Below the pieces are notes generated by a model, which was not told where the DNA came from, did not search any database, and saw nothing but the letters and a program-made list of their open reading frames with translations. A DNA stretch of 64,000 bases, taken from contig JAHBBC010000001.1 of assembly GCA_019915015.1 (NCBI GenBank), positions 2,418,001-2,482,000 on the forward strand, given 5' to 3'. Below, in pieces: positions 1 through 11,852 of this stretch. The DNA comes from Auriscalpium vulgare (Eukaryota > Basidiomycota > Agaricomycetes > Russulales > Auriscalpiaceae). The number at the start of each line of letters is the position of its first letter. The stretch's first letter is position 1. The position numbers and the translations under genes were made by a program.

Positions 1-41
1 CTGGCAAACTCACTGTAGATTAAAACTTCCCGTGCAATTAA

Positions 42-1292
42 TCAATCGCTGTCGCTCGCAAATTCCACAGCCTGCACTCTGCGCGCCTTCTGGTTGGGAT
101 TCGCCAGTGACGCACCTGGTCGGCGCTGCACTGCGGCGGGCATTGCCGCACCTAACACCGCAACCAACGAGACCGTCAATTTACGAGCACATACATGAGA
201 CGAGCAACGTACGGCTGCGCAAGCCATCGATGCTCCCTCCATCCAGCCCCGTCTTCGTTGTGAGCTCTCTCTCCTTCTCCGCCGCCTGCGCAAGCTGCGC
301 TTTGAGCGCCCGCACTTCCGCGAGAGCAGCAAGCTCCCGGTCCGTTGGCTCACCCTTCATGTCAGCGGGCGCGGTTTTCGCTTTCCCATGCGACGCGGAC
401 TTCGGTGGCGCTTTGCGAGAGGAGGCTGTTCCCTTTTTGCGCTGCGAAGGCGGAACGAGTTCGTCCTCAGAGGATACGACGTCTATCTCTTTGCCCTTGG
501 AGGGCTTGTTTTTCTTCGGGGGTCGAAAGGCTGGGGAGTCGTCTACGTCGGGCTCGACGTCGGGAGATGCAGAAATCCTACGCTTCGATGATGTGTCTGG
601 GGCCGGCACTGATGGCTACGCTGTGAAGTTACTAGATGGATGAAGGATCGGAACAACGCACGTCGGGAGGTGCCGGCTTCAGCATTTTGGGACAGAAAGC
701 GACAGTCACGGCTCTGCGCGTCGCGAGCAATCTGACGCAGAGCAGGCCCCCGTCAGTTTACATTCTACATTCACATTCTCTGTGTACGTACCAGCAAGAA
801 TTGATGGGCGGCGAACTCGGCAGCTGCCTGGGTGCTCATCTCCCGCAGGTCAACGTGGAGCGGCTTCTTCGCTTTGGGACCGAGTGTGAGCTGCAGGTCC
901 TGAGTATCAACCGTCACGAGGAAGCCACGGGGCGCACCTTCATATCGTCACCGTAGTCGATCGAGATGTCGTGGCGAACGATGGTGTCTGCTAACCGCAG
1001 TGCAAACGCCGCGAGCATCTTGGGCGACGTGTGGCTGCCCTACGCAGCGGCTTGAATGAACGTGGCCGCTGAACAGGAATGTGACACGCACTGCGATGGC
1101 CTGCACGTCTGACTCGTTCCAACTGCCTTTCCACCAGCGCGCGCGGGCGGCGCCGCTGGTGAGTCCGACATGTATGTCCCAGGTGTCGAGGTTCTCTGCG
1201 AGTGTAGAGAGCACAACGAAGTCTCTTGACTTTGTGTTGACGAGTTGCACGAGGCCATGGAGAGGCGTCAGATGAGAGACGAGAGAGGCCAT
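42..1292 (-). CDS. PAXX-like DNA double-strand-break repair factor (XRCC4 superfamily)
   Basis: Six exons can be spliced (introns 1040-1091, 900-937, 732-791, 609-661, 152-212) into a continuous 328-residue protein. The first ~115 residues look like the XRCC4/XLF/PAXX head: an N-terminal strand run, then WDIHVGLTSGAARARWWKGS, then paired strands around ISIDYGDD and DLQLTLGPKAKKPLHVDL, which align in spacing with the same strands of human PAXX. A long basic/acidic disordered linker follows, with a short heptad stretch. The extreme C-terminus (PGASLANPNQKARRVQAVEF, then a short acidic end) closely follows the Ku-binding tail of animal PAXX (PG-SL-NP--K-KK----V-F). Known role of the family: binds Ku at DNA ends and stabilises the non-homologous end-joining complex in the nucleus. 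The 38-nt intron at 900-937 is unusually short but restores the frame. The start is the first ATG before the conserved strands. The tail match is the strongest evidence; orthology is inferred. Confidence 0.68.
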
Positions 1293-1957
1293 GCACGCGG
1301 TGGTCGTGGTCCAAGTCGCGTGTGGCGCGCATGTGGCCGCGGACAGGAGGTACCGGTCCTGGCGCTCATCGCCGGGCACATGTCGCTCGAGTCAGGGACT
1401 CGGACCTCGCGACGTCGCCGAGTCAACAACGCGGTGGACTGCGCAAGCTATTCGCTGCTGCCGAGGCCACAGAGTGCGGAAGGCGTGTTCCGCTTCGAGT
1501 GGCCAGCCGTGGGAACCGGGGGCTGTTATATAACTCGGATCGATTGTCAGGAAAACTGCACAAGGAGCTCCTTCGCCCGTCTGCCGCCCTCGCCCCAGCC
1601 CTTCCGCAACTTATGATATTCTCTGCACCCTGGTGTGTATCCTCTCGCTGCCCGCTCTCCTCGCCTGCTCATCGTGTTTCCAGCGTACCACATCAGATTG
1701 TCAACATTCTCTTCGGACCGCTTGCCTTCCTCCTCGTCGACACCGACCGTCCTCCTTAGTGCTTGCTACATCTAGCTCAGCACCTGGCCACCCCCGTCTG
1801 TCTCATGGGATAAATCATCTGCCGTCCGCCCAGAAACAGGTTTTGCCTGCTTCGACCTTCGCACCCGAATAGAGAACATAGAACAAAGCAAACAAAATCC
1901 TACGTCGTTGTCTTTCCGCCCCCGTCACTCTCCTCGATACCCTAATACCGGACGAAC
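1293..1957. promoter_or_regulatory. Divergent promoter region between the PAXX-like gene and the next gene
   Basis: This 665-bp gap separates two outward-facing genes. It holds a TATATAA at 1527-1533 followed by CT-rich stretches (about 1567-1660 and 1905-1935), as is usual in fungal leaders of plus-strand genes. The TATA lies more than 400 bp before the ATG at 1958, so either the 5' leader is long or the box is not used. I see no conserved coding signal here, although several unsupported open frames cross it. Confidence 0.4.
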
Positions 1958-3617
1958 ATGATGCACGCCCTCAAGCCATCGTCATTGTTCCGCCCCTCTA
2001 GTCGCCCATCTTCTCCGGCGCCCGCTCCATCACGACCAGACAGCGCGGCCTCGGCAGGCATCGACCGCGCGCCTCGCTCCATTGCCCGGCTCTCGCTTAC
2101 CAACTTCCGGCGCCCTTCCCCTGCGCCTTCTCCTTCACCCAGCACGAACATAGCCATCGTCCAGGACGGCTCGTACCTCGAGGTGCTCAGTCTCAGACTG
2201 AGTGAGGCGGTTTCGAAGGCACTTGCCCAGCCTTCTGGCCCAGCTACTGTGCAGGATCAAGTCCTTAGTGGCAAGCGGCCCATTCCGGCTGGGCGAGGTC
2301 GTGCGCTAGGGTCGATCATCTCTACGTGCGTATATCAGACATACCTATTGTCTTCAGTGCTGACACACATGCAGGGAGTTGAACGCCTCCAAAGGCAATG
2401 CGCACCTGCGCAAGGCCATTTTGCGCACCCTTCAGCGCCCCCTATCCACGCTTTTGACCAATCTGTCCCAGCAGCTGCCCCCGCTGCTGTCATCTTCCGC
2501 GTTCCTGACGCCTCCGGTCCCCACCCCACAGGCCCCGAACCCGAATTCCACTCAAGCACATGCTCTCGCCCTAGCAACTTTTGCTGGAGAGCTGCTCGAG
2601 ACATTCGATGAATTGGGTCTCGGGTTGGAGGCTGATGCTCGGGGCGACGGCCTGAAGGCCATCCGGGAGAGCTTGGTTTCGGTGACTACCAGGGTCGTCA
2701 ATCCTTTGACTGCTGGCATCAAGGAGGAGTTGTTCGTTCTCATCAGGGCATTGGAGGAGCCGCGGCTTCCCTCCCCCACGCCGAATGGTCCTACAGCGTT
2801 GAGGGCCTCTGCGTCGTCGAAAACCGGCACAGTGCTTCATCCATCCGTTGTCACCCTGCAGACCGTTATGCCCATTTACTCGCGAGCCCTCGCACGTTAT
2901 TTCGCAACTTCTGCCACTCAGGCTAATCTCGCGACACTCGAGATATCCCTTGTATGGCGCGCATTAGCAGCACTGGCTCATCGCATCCCTCCCCCGCCCA
3001 CGCCCCCGAGCTCGCCCCAGCCCTTCACAGGGAAGAAGCTGCGGACGGTGACGCCCCCGACGACGCCGCCATCGACGCGTTTCATCCTGAAGCTTCCGCC
3101 CTCTCGGCCTCCCTCACCCCCTGCAGATCGGCAGGTCCCCGCCGTTATCGCGGATGCTCGAGCCGTTTTCGACCTCTTGAGCACGATGCCGCGGCCCAAT
3201 GCAGAGAAGGAGGCCACCCGACTCGCGCGGGAGGCAGTCGATGACGCGTTCGATGGTCTCAAGGCCCTTATCTCCTTGCTCGAGTCTATCCAGAGCATCT
3301 CCGTCCGGGACCCGACAGAGCTCGGTGTCTTCACATCCGATCTGCCCACACTCATTGCTCTTCCCATCCTGCTCAACGCCTACGTCTTCCCGGCGCACAG
3401 TGCCGGCGCTCGCACCGTCGCCGCGCTGCTCGGATTCACGGAGGATCAATACCGGCAGGGCTGCCTGACAGGGTTTGGGCGTGCGGAAGAATGTACGTCT
3501 GCTGTCGGTCAGCGCGTGCTGGACGTCCTGCAAGGTTCGGCGGGTGTTGCTGCGGATCCAGCGGCGAGCGCTGTTGTTGAGTGGCTGAAGGTAGAGGTGG
3601 CTGCCGCGGATACGTGA
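1958..3617 (+). CDS. Conserved unknown protein, Ser/Pro-rich N-terminus and helical C-terminal region
   Basis: Exon 1 (1958-2325) and exon 2 (2375-3617) join through a GTGCGT...CAG intron into a 536-residue protein. Residues 1-70 are low-complexity Ser/Pro/Ala. Residues ~70-420 are mostly predicted helix, broken by a Pro/Thr-rich insert around 330-380, and the last ~150 residues are helical again with motifs such as LLSLLESIQSI. No membrane segment, signal peptide or catalytic motif is visible. I do not recognise a named domain; the even codon use and long frame suggest a real, probably fungus-specific, cytosolic or nuclear protein. Function unknown. Confidence 0.8.
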
Positions 3618-6567
3618 GTGGTGGGGCTGATCAGATGCTACCATTCGCTTTCCTTGTCTTTCTTTATGGGGAGGTATACATTTGTTACAGGCCTTCTTCC
3701 GTGCCGTATCTTATGGACATGTACATTCGTTGCGATGGCGAGGGGTGCCATTTTTTATTCTTTATTTGCTCCTGTTGCTCTTATCTCTGGGCTTTCCTCA
3801 TGGAAATACAGCTCTGCATACAATAGAAGACCACGATAGCCATTTGGTCCTGGACTTCCTGCATACTAATGTACGTGCATAGTGCGCAGGTGTCGGCAAG
3901 GTGTTGGAGACACGTGTGCGCGCTTAATTATGTAGCCAGCGGCCACCTGCCAGTCCCAGCACAAACCGCCACTAGTGCTTGCAATCTCGTTCGCTGAAGC
4001 AGAGTGCGCACGTCAGGGTGTTTTTTTGATGAGGAGATGGATCGAATCGCGTCCGTAGTCTGTCGCATCTGCGAAAGTTTCCCCACTCACTCATACATTT
4101 TGACCATAGGAACAGCAACTTCACAGCTACATCAGCGCCGCATAGAGCAATACACAGAATGGTTGCAATCATGTTCTCGTCATTGCGCTCATCGTCTATT
4201 ATACCTTCGCGCGTGTGCCCCCGCATGCAAAGCGTGGACCGTCCACCCATCGCCCAGCGCCGCGCCGCCGCCTCCTCTTCCGCCGCGTACGTACCCTTCC
4301 CCAAACTTCAACTTTTCAGAGACAACCGTCGCACCGTCCCTCTATACTCCGCTCCATTTACCTCACCTATGGTCTTTCCAGGGGAGTGCTCTTTCCGATG
4401 ATGCCGAACTCTAGCTCTGCTCGCACTTTGATGGCATCTTCTTCATGGGCGACGTCGGCCACGTCTCATTCGCGTCGTGGAAATGTACGTACGCGCGCTT
4501 GAAGTGCGCATGTGGCTCGAGGAAGGCGTGGAGCCGATGCACAATGCCCCCGCTCCGTGCATTTGCTGTCGGTCCCCGCGGACAATGCGCACTGGGCAAC
4601 ACCCGAGAACTCCTCGTCCGCGGTCCGCAATCTCGAGCTCGAACACATAGAATGGTCGGACACAGCCAGCTGCCAGCGGCTCCTGGCGTCGGGAGTGCTT
4701 CCGCGGAGCCTTGCGCGCGTTGCCAAACCTGCAGCTCGTCACTGCGACGCGCCGCTCCTCTTTCAAGATTCTCGCTGCGTTTGGCATGCCCGCGGTGTTC
4801 AATTTGCAACATGCGAGGAGCGGAGGTGCTTCCAGCTGAGTGTCCTGTTCAGATGCCGTATACGATGTTCTGCGTCCTAACTGTCAATCAGCGACCGAGG
4901 CATGTCAACTGGAAAGGCTGAGTTACTGGATCTGACTTGAGGATGCACTCCCAATCGTCCGTGCTCCACTTTTATCTCGCAAACGACTGACTGTTGACAT
5001 GACTGCACGGACCCAATGCAATTGAACGGGCTGCAGTCACCGGGAGCGATCGTATAGCTTTCTGAAGACAAAGCCTCTTCAGCATTAGCCGGTCCAGATT
5101 GCTGCGGAGGGATTCGAGTCCCCGAGCATGCGGATCTGTGGGACGCGACAAGCGGTCGGCACCAGCTTACCGCCCAGCGCTAGTTACTGAAGTACTTGAT
5201 GCAGATGCTTCATGGCGGAGAGGTCGCGTTCTTCTGGTTCTGGATTTCGACACAGTCGACTCGGAGTGGCCCGGGGTCCCACTGCACGCCCGCGTGGCGC
5301 GTGACAGCTTCACTACTGCCAGCGGTACGACGTCCACTGCGACCTGTGATGACCGTAGGCACCGTTGCTGGCAATCACGGCGTCTCATGCTGGACCAAAA
5401 ACCTCAATGCTCATGACGTTCGAGTACTAGCCGTGACGCTTCTGCGGGGAGCGGATCACGCTTTGGGTTCAACCCGGATTATGAGGTCAGCACTTCAACC
5501 TTCGTAGGCTTACTTACGCTGAAGTTTTTCTTCTCTCACAGCCCCGTGTCTCCCGCCCGCATGGTAGTCAATACACTGTATCCAGGCGATACTGCTGCCG
5601 AAGCACGCTTGTCTTCTTCCCCTTGAGCTTGACCTAACGTGCTTACTCTGTATCCATCCCGCGTGATGGATGATCAAGCGTCTGTGACCTTTGTTCGCTG
5701 GCAGTCCGGCAGTGCGGACACGGCCTTCTTCCTCCCAATGGACGCAACAAGTGGGATATATCAGCGCCATCACCCTCAATGGGACACACAATGTAGCAGG
5801 AACCGTTCTTGTGGCCACGCGTGCTCCGGTTCCCGCTGCCGGTGCGGGTCCCTCTTTGGAACGGATTCGCGTTTGACGCGTACCTCCTGCCAACTATGGC
5901 AGGAGTGAAACAGATGGGTCGAGTACTCCATTCACCGGTGATGTACACTAACCTTGCATCGCCGTTGTGTATCGCACGGAAAACCAAAGATCGGCCCTCG
6001 GCATCAGCCGCGACTTCGCTCATTAATTCCGCCTCGTTTCGATGGCGAGGTCGCACTGTGCACATGGTTCAGGTGAGTCTTGCCTCTTCGCCTCGGAGGC
6101 CTGAACTATCCTGACACGGCTTAAGAAGTCGGCGGTAATGCATTCATGTGCACCGGGATCAGTGTCCTACCGACCGTTGCCTGGGAGGCTACTCCACATT
6201 CAGCTTAAAGATTTCCATTTTCTCCTGGCTTCGTGCCGTGGAGGCGCGGGTCACACCACCCAATTTCATTCGCTGGCCGTGCGTACCTTGAGTCAGCAGA
6301 GCGAGCACCGAAGGCTTCAGACAGCGCGTGCCGTCAGGCGAGCCGATGGTAGAGTTCACCAAGCGATCATCCAGCAGTTTTCCTGACACCACCTGATATT
6401 CCCGCTGCATCACAGTCCATCTGGGCGACTCCTCTCAACTTGTTGACCCGTCTTCCGATTCCGGATGACGCTGTCAGGACTTAAAACAACAGTGCTCGCT
6501 GCTCGACAATCTCCAGTTCCCCTACTTTTCTCTCGTCTCTGTAACGACGACACGCACTGCTATTGCT
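3618..6567. other. Gene-poor stretch before the first GH55 gene
   Basis: About 2.9 kb without a convincing gene. The first ~300 bases are likely the 3' UTR of the upstream gene. Many short frames occur on both strands, but none keeps a domain, a credible start and splice sites together. Around 5.6-6.4 kb some frames look protein-like in short pieces (for example AITLNGTHNVAGTVLVATRA near 5.77 kb) but they cannot be joined; this may be decayed coding sequence. Confidence 0.4.
4400..4830 (+). pseudogene. Possible relic of an F-box/LRR-type gene
   Basis: Short segments in different plus-strand frames resemble leucine-rich parts of fungal F-box proteins: SSAVRNLELEHIEWSDTAS near 4.61-4.65 kb, and ALPNLQLVTATRRSSFKILA in another frame near 4.71-4.77 kb. 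No F-box, start codon or clean splicing connects them. The order and spacing are compatible with a frameshifted C-terminal fragment. The similarity is weak and could be chance in GC-rich DNA. Confidence 0.2.
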
Positions 6568-9500
6568 ATGCTGCGACGAGCTCTTCGTGGTCCTCTATAT
6601 TCTCGTCACCGTTTCTGGTCTTGGGTCCCAGTGTACTGCGCCACTCGGTGGTGGAACCGCTGCTGCGGGTGATCCCTATTGGCAGCAAACCATAGCCCAT
6701 CAAGGTACCTCAGCATTTGGCCCAGGTGGATACCAAGTATTTTCGCAACGTCAAGGACTTTGGTGCCAAAGGCGACGGCGTTACTGACGACACGGCTGCT
6801 ATCAAGTCAGTGTTAAATCCAGCTTTGCACTCTATTGCGACGACGCTTATCCTTGCCTATTCCACTGCTGCCATCAGCTCTGGCGGACGATGTGGGAGCG
6901 GATGCGGCGCGTCTTCGTGAGCCTGTCCCTGCCATCAACGTATGCTTCCATCGTCGACTAAAGTTCAATCAGAACCACGCCGGCCACCGTCTTCTTTCCA
7001 CAAGGGCGAGCACTTCCATATGCATGGTGTATAGTGCGTGCGCTAACTCATGCGCTATGGCAGGACATATCTTGTATCAACCCCAATTATCGCATACTAC
7101 TACACCGAACTTGTTGGAGATGCGAAGCGGCCGCCGACTATCCGCGCAAACTCTAATTTCGCTGGGATAGCTGTTTTATTGTCAGTGTCCTACAAAAGAT
7201 GATACACGACGAGACGACTGATCGCATTTCATTTCGAATTTATTCCAGACGCTAATCCGTACGGAAGTGGTGGTGACAATTGGTATGTGAACCAGAACAA
7301 CTTGTAAGTGACAAGGCGTATTTCGTAGCTTGTGGTATCCAAACACAACACGCCACAGCTATCGATCTGTTCGCAATTTGTGATCGACCTGACGCAGATG
7401 CCGGCTTCTGCATCCGCAACTGGGTTCCACTGGCAGGTCTCTCAAGCGACTTCTTTATACAATATTGTTGTGAACATGGCGACTTCGAGTGGCAATAACA
7501 CCAAGGTAGGCATTGCTTCTATTCGCAGCAGGCGTCCTTTGACGCTTTGTACTAGGAATGTTCATGGAAACGGCAGGTACGCTGACCTCCTAATGACCCA
7601 AAATGCGGTAGCTAACTAGCATGCGATAGTGGCGGCTTTATTGGGAGGTGAGCACCGACGAGACGTAGTGGCAGCCCACAAGTGCTCTAACAAACTCCGC
7701 TTCCAGATCTGGTGTTCAATGGAGGTACAGTAGTTCTAGATTGTCGAGACAGCGGGCACTCTATTGATATCCCATTTCCGAAGGGAATTTTGGCATCTGG
7801 GTTGGAAACCAGCAGTGAGTTGTATGTTTTTCACAATTAGGACACGCTCACAATGTCTTCAGGTTCACCGTGCGAAATATCACCGTCAACAATGCCAACA
7901 CAGGTCACTCTTCTGTACTATTAAAGACCGCCGGGATGCTCAAATCGGTTTTCATAGCTATCTATGGACTATGGAATTGGGGTTGGAACATGACCTCATG
8001 TCATCCGAAACGTCCTGACTCCTATATAGGGTGGACCTTCCAGGGCGTCACCATCAACAACTGCCAGGTATGATTTCTATTTTCTGCGCCGTAATTCAAC
8101 CAAAGAGGGTGTCAAAGGTTGGGTTCGACTTGTCAACTGGGTCCCCGACAGGGTCCCCACAGGTAAGATTCCTCGAGAAAGGTGCATTCATCATGCTGAC
8201 TGCCAGTGTGGTTGTCAGGGAGTCGAAGGGGAGGCGATTATTGACGCCGTGATCACGAACACGCCCATTTTTGTTCGTTCCTCCGCATCCAGCAGCGGCA
8301 AACTCGATGGGTCACTGGTTCTCAACAACATCAAGCTCAACAATGTCCCGACTGCAGTCGGCATCGTTGGCGGCGCCACCGTCCTTGCAGGCGGAACGAC
8401 GACAATCAACTCCTGGGCCCAAGGCAACACGTACACGGGCACGACTGCCGGTGGAAGATACTTGCAGGGCAATATCAATAATATTCCAAAGGCGTCTTCC
8501 CTGTTAGACAGCTCTGGGAGGATATTTGGCAAGACACGTCCGACATATGCGAATTACGCCGCATCGCAGTTCGTCAGCGTCAAATCACAAGGTGCGAGGG
8601 GAGACGGAAACACGGACGACACGGCTGCGCTGCAGGCTGTATTCAACAATGTGCGTTCTTCCTTAGCTAGGATTTGACCTGCGCTTTGAATACTCATCGT
8701 TGTATGCTGCAGTATGCTGGCTGCAATCATATACTTCGACTCAGGCACATACATCGTCTCATCCACCCTTACCATTCCTGCCGGGAGTCAAGTCGTCGGA
8801 GGGCATGGGCAGCGATCATGGGTAGTGGAAGTAACTTCTCCAACCAAAACAGCCCACAGGTCGTCATTCGCGTAGGCGCCTCCGGCTCATCTGGTGTTGC
8901 GGAGATTTCAGGCTTGCTCTTTACCACCAGAGCCCCAGGTTCGCCTTTTCCACTAGCCGTCACAAGCATCCGTTACAGACTGATCATCCACGTTACCCAG
9001 CCATGGGGCCATCGTCTCGTTGAGTGGAATGTTCATGACCCATCTGGGCAGCCAGGAGCAGCAGGGATGTGGGACACGCTGCTAAGGTGAGTCATCGCGT
9101 TCAAAATCAGAACTACCTTATTCATTCTTCTTTAGGTTGGGAGGAGGTAAGAACCCATCGTATAGGCGAGAGTCAACCGGTTTCACGCGGTTTCAACAGC
9201 GGCGGGTACCAACATCCAGTCTGGCCAATGTGCGTACACGAATACGAACACAGGAAATAATTGCTACGCTGCGTTCTTGGGTCTTCACATCACCTCCGGA
9301 GCGAGCGCATACCTTGAGGTTAGCGGTACTCCTGCTTCGGGAAACAGAATATCTGACGATGTTGATGCTAAGGGAACTTGGGTATGGTTGGCCGATCACG
9401 ATGTTGATGGAGGCGGTGGACAGATCACTGCGTACAGCGGCGCGGTATACTCTCAGAGTCGCAGGGACCTGTCTGGATGATTGCACCGGTAAGATACTCG

Positions 9501-10188
9501 TCCACGAGTGTATTCTTCTCTAACTAATCCAATTCACAGCTGGTTAGTGCAACTCGCGTAAATGTCCTGGCAACAACGCTTACTTTCTCTCAGCCGAGCA
9601 CCACGTCTTATACCAGTACAACATTGCCGGCGCAAGCAACCATTACATGGGGCTAATCCAGACGGAAACTGTAAGCAATCTCTGAGCCGATGGATGTCAT
9701 GGCCGATTCTCATCTCAGTCGTCTAGCCGTATTTCCAGCCCAACCCTGCTCCACCCAATCCTTTCAGTTCGACGACGGCGTACCATGACCCTACCATTGG
9801 CGGAAAGCAAGCCGCCTGGGCCCTCAATGTCCAGTCAGCATCAAACATCCTGGTCTACGGTACGTCTCTGGCTGTCTTGCATTCGTCCCATCTGCTCATG
9901 TGTCCCCAGCGCAGGGCTGTACAGCTTCTTCCAGGTCAGGCTGTAACATCCTTCCTCCGCCTCGTCGCCATTCTAAACGCTCTCTAGAACTACGCGACGG
10001 CCTGCGTCAATTCGACCAATTGTCAATCACAAATCATCAACATTGACTCGACGTCGAGCGTCAGCATCTACAGTCTGTCGACCGTTGGCACCCAGTACCA
10101 GATCAGCGTCAACGGAAATGGCGTTGTCAGCAGCAGCGCCAACGCTAATGGCTTCGCTCAGACGCTCACTTCCTGGACGCGATCCTAG
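6568..10188 (+). CDS. GH55 exo-beta-1,3-glucanase-like gene, reading frame broken repeatedly
   Basis: Two pectate-lyase-3-type beta-helix repeats typical of fungal GH55 are recognisable: NVKDFGAKGDGVTDDTAAIK near 6.75 kb and VKSQGARGDGNTDDTAALQA near 8.58 kb. Between and after them lie family blocks such as NFVIDLTQMPASASATG, ITVNNANT, GWTFQGVTINNCQ, VEWNVHDPSGQPGAAGMWD and GTWVWLADHDVDG, and the end NGFAQTLTSWTRS. A weak signal peptide (LYILVTVSGLGSQC) precedes them. Such enzymes are secreted and release glucose from beta-1,3-glucan. Compared with the second copy (45046-48629) the frame breaks near 6740, 7174, 7567, 8723, 8798, 9004-9019 and 9436, almost all single-base length changes in homopolymers; the start codon itself is uncertain. 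It is either a pseudogene or badly affected by consensus errors. Confidence 0.8.
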
Positions 10189-10598
10189 CGCGTGGGATGG
10201 GGTATTTTTTATTATTTACGAGTATTACGAGGGCTACAGTGTTCAGACAAATGTCATCAGCGTTCGAGTCGGTTCATGCACAGGTTGACCAGGAGAGCAG
10301 GCTAGGCACCGTGTCCTATTAGAATTAAGCATCACAGGCCAAGCGGAGCGGCGATTTTGACGTAGTTGCCGGTCTTGGCGGAGGAGGCTGTCGCGCTCAA
10401 CGTCGACACCTACTTAGTATTACTGCGGGCCATGGCAGGTGAGCTCCGATCGACCCCAGCAGTCATGGGCGGCCATTAGGCACATACTCAGTGCTCAACC
10501 GTGCAGGGGAGTTGAACTAGAGTATTTCTGCAACTTTGGTACCTTCAATTGTACATCCTCTATACCACTTCCATATCCTGATATGCCTCTAGTGCTCC
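10189..10598. other. Convergent intergenic region
   Basis: The region lies between the 3' ends of the GH55 gene and the Ap4A phosphorylase gene. An AT-rich patch just after the GH55 stop (about 10200-10230) suits a 3' end signal. No coding signal is seen. Confidence 0.4.
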
Positions 10599-11852
10599 TC
10601 ATGCGGCCGATTCACCAGCATCGAACTCCGGGGTGCCCGCCACCTGTTGCTCATGCACGTTCGCAAACCCCACGCTCTTCAGAATGTTCAGCGGGCCCTC
10701 CTTGTGACGGCCGCTAGCTCCTCCGGGCTCTTTACAAGCATGAAGCCCGCGAACGCGAGCGTATTGACACTCAACGCATCACCGGTGTCTTGCAGCGTGT
10801 GCAGCTCCTGTCGGCGGGGAAATACGTACAGGTGCTCGAGCGTGAGTAGCACGTTGTACGAGGGGATTCCAGGTGGCGCGTCGGGGTCGTGGCGGACGGT
10901 GGATATCGCAAGGTCGAGGAGCTGGAGGAATGCATCCGCGAGGACCGCTTCCAGTTGTTCTGGCCCAGCGTTCGACGGAAGTGATAGACGGCGGATGTGG
11001 TTCGCGAATGGGAGGGCAAGGGAGAAACGGCAATACTAGAGAAAAGGGGAGTTCATGTGTATCGTCCGGCGCTCGACGTGGAACTTACCGTCTTTCTCCA
11101 GCCTGGCAGCGCGTGCTTTGACCTCGATTGGAGGCTCTTCATCCTCTATGGGTATGAACTGTACGTGCTTGTGGGGCTGGCTAGCCCCACTGCGGTCGCC
11201 GCCTGCGGGAAGTCTCAGCAAGATTCGCAACAGAAGATGCATAGCAAACGACACACAATTGTAGAAAGCCATCATATCATTGCGTTTCTTCCGAGCCGCG
11301 CGGAGAAGAGAGTAAGTCTGGACGAGATCCCCGGGACTCAGGGGGACGACTGGCTTTGGAACGCTGAAGAATCCAGTCATTAATGGCAGACTGCATCACG
11401 GCGACCGGCGCACCTTTGGTGATCAGGAGGATGTGGTTGGGCACAACGGAGAACTTGTTCAGCTGAAAAGATCGTGCAGCACTGGAAGTCCTATGCCTGC
11501 GCCTGAACTCACCAGCACAACGTAGTCAATTCCCTCCTGCTCGTCTTTGAGCTCCCCCACATACAAATTGGGGTTGTAGGGCTCCTTGAAAGGGTCAGTC
11601 TTCTCCGTAGGCTGCTCCGTGAAATGAGGTGTGGGCAGTGTTGGCTTGTGCAGCAGCGCTGGACACAATCTAATTTGGAACTGTATGCGAAGGTCAAGAA
11701 AGCAAGGTGCCGTGACAGAGCAAATGGCTCACGTCGATCCCGGCTTCGGCATAGGTGTGGACCTCGGAAGGGAAGAACAGCAAGTCGCCCGACGCTTTGC
11801 CTTTCTCAAAGGCAGCGGGGACAGAGGTAATGATTTGAGCATGTGAAGACAT
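10599..11852 (-). CDS. APA2: Ap4A phosphorylase (ATP adenylyltransferase, Apa1/Apa2 family)
   Basis: Starts MSSHAQIITSVPAAFEKGKA, continues GDLLFFPSEVHTYAEAG, and contains the HIT-like active-site block SGASQPHKHVQFIP, whose second His is the nucleotide-accepting residue in the family, plus YNVLLTLEHLYVFPRR and VNTLAFAGFMLVK. These are the N-terminal, central and C-terminal blocks of fungal diadenosine tetraphosphate phosphorylases, which cleave Ap4A with phosphate to ADP and ATP in the cytosol. Four or so exons are joined by ordinary GT-AG introns (one after GIDF, one after YVVL). Near 10702 one A is missing from a run, so the literal frame stops at 10688-10690 after AVTRRAR; the expected frame continues with EGPLNILKSVGF to a stop at 10599-10601. 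I give the expected end. Confidence 0.88.

Noticed and set aside
900..960. A frameshift in the PAXX-like gene near 948
   Set aside because: A 38-nt GT-AG intron (900-937) restores the frame and gives the strand spacing seen in PAXX, so no indel is needed.
5095..5135. A TTCGAGTCC sequence resembling a tRNA T-loop
   Set aside because: The flanking stem does not pair over five bases and no D-arm, anticodon arm or acceptor stem can be placed upstream.
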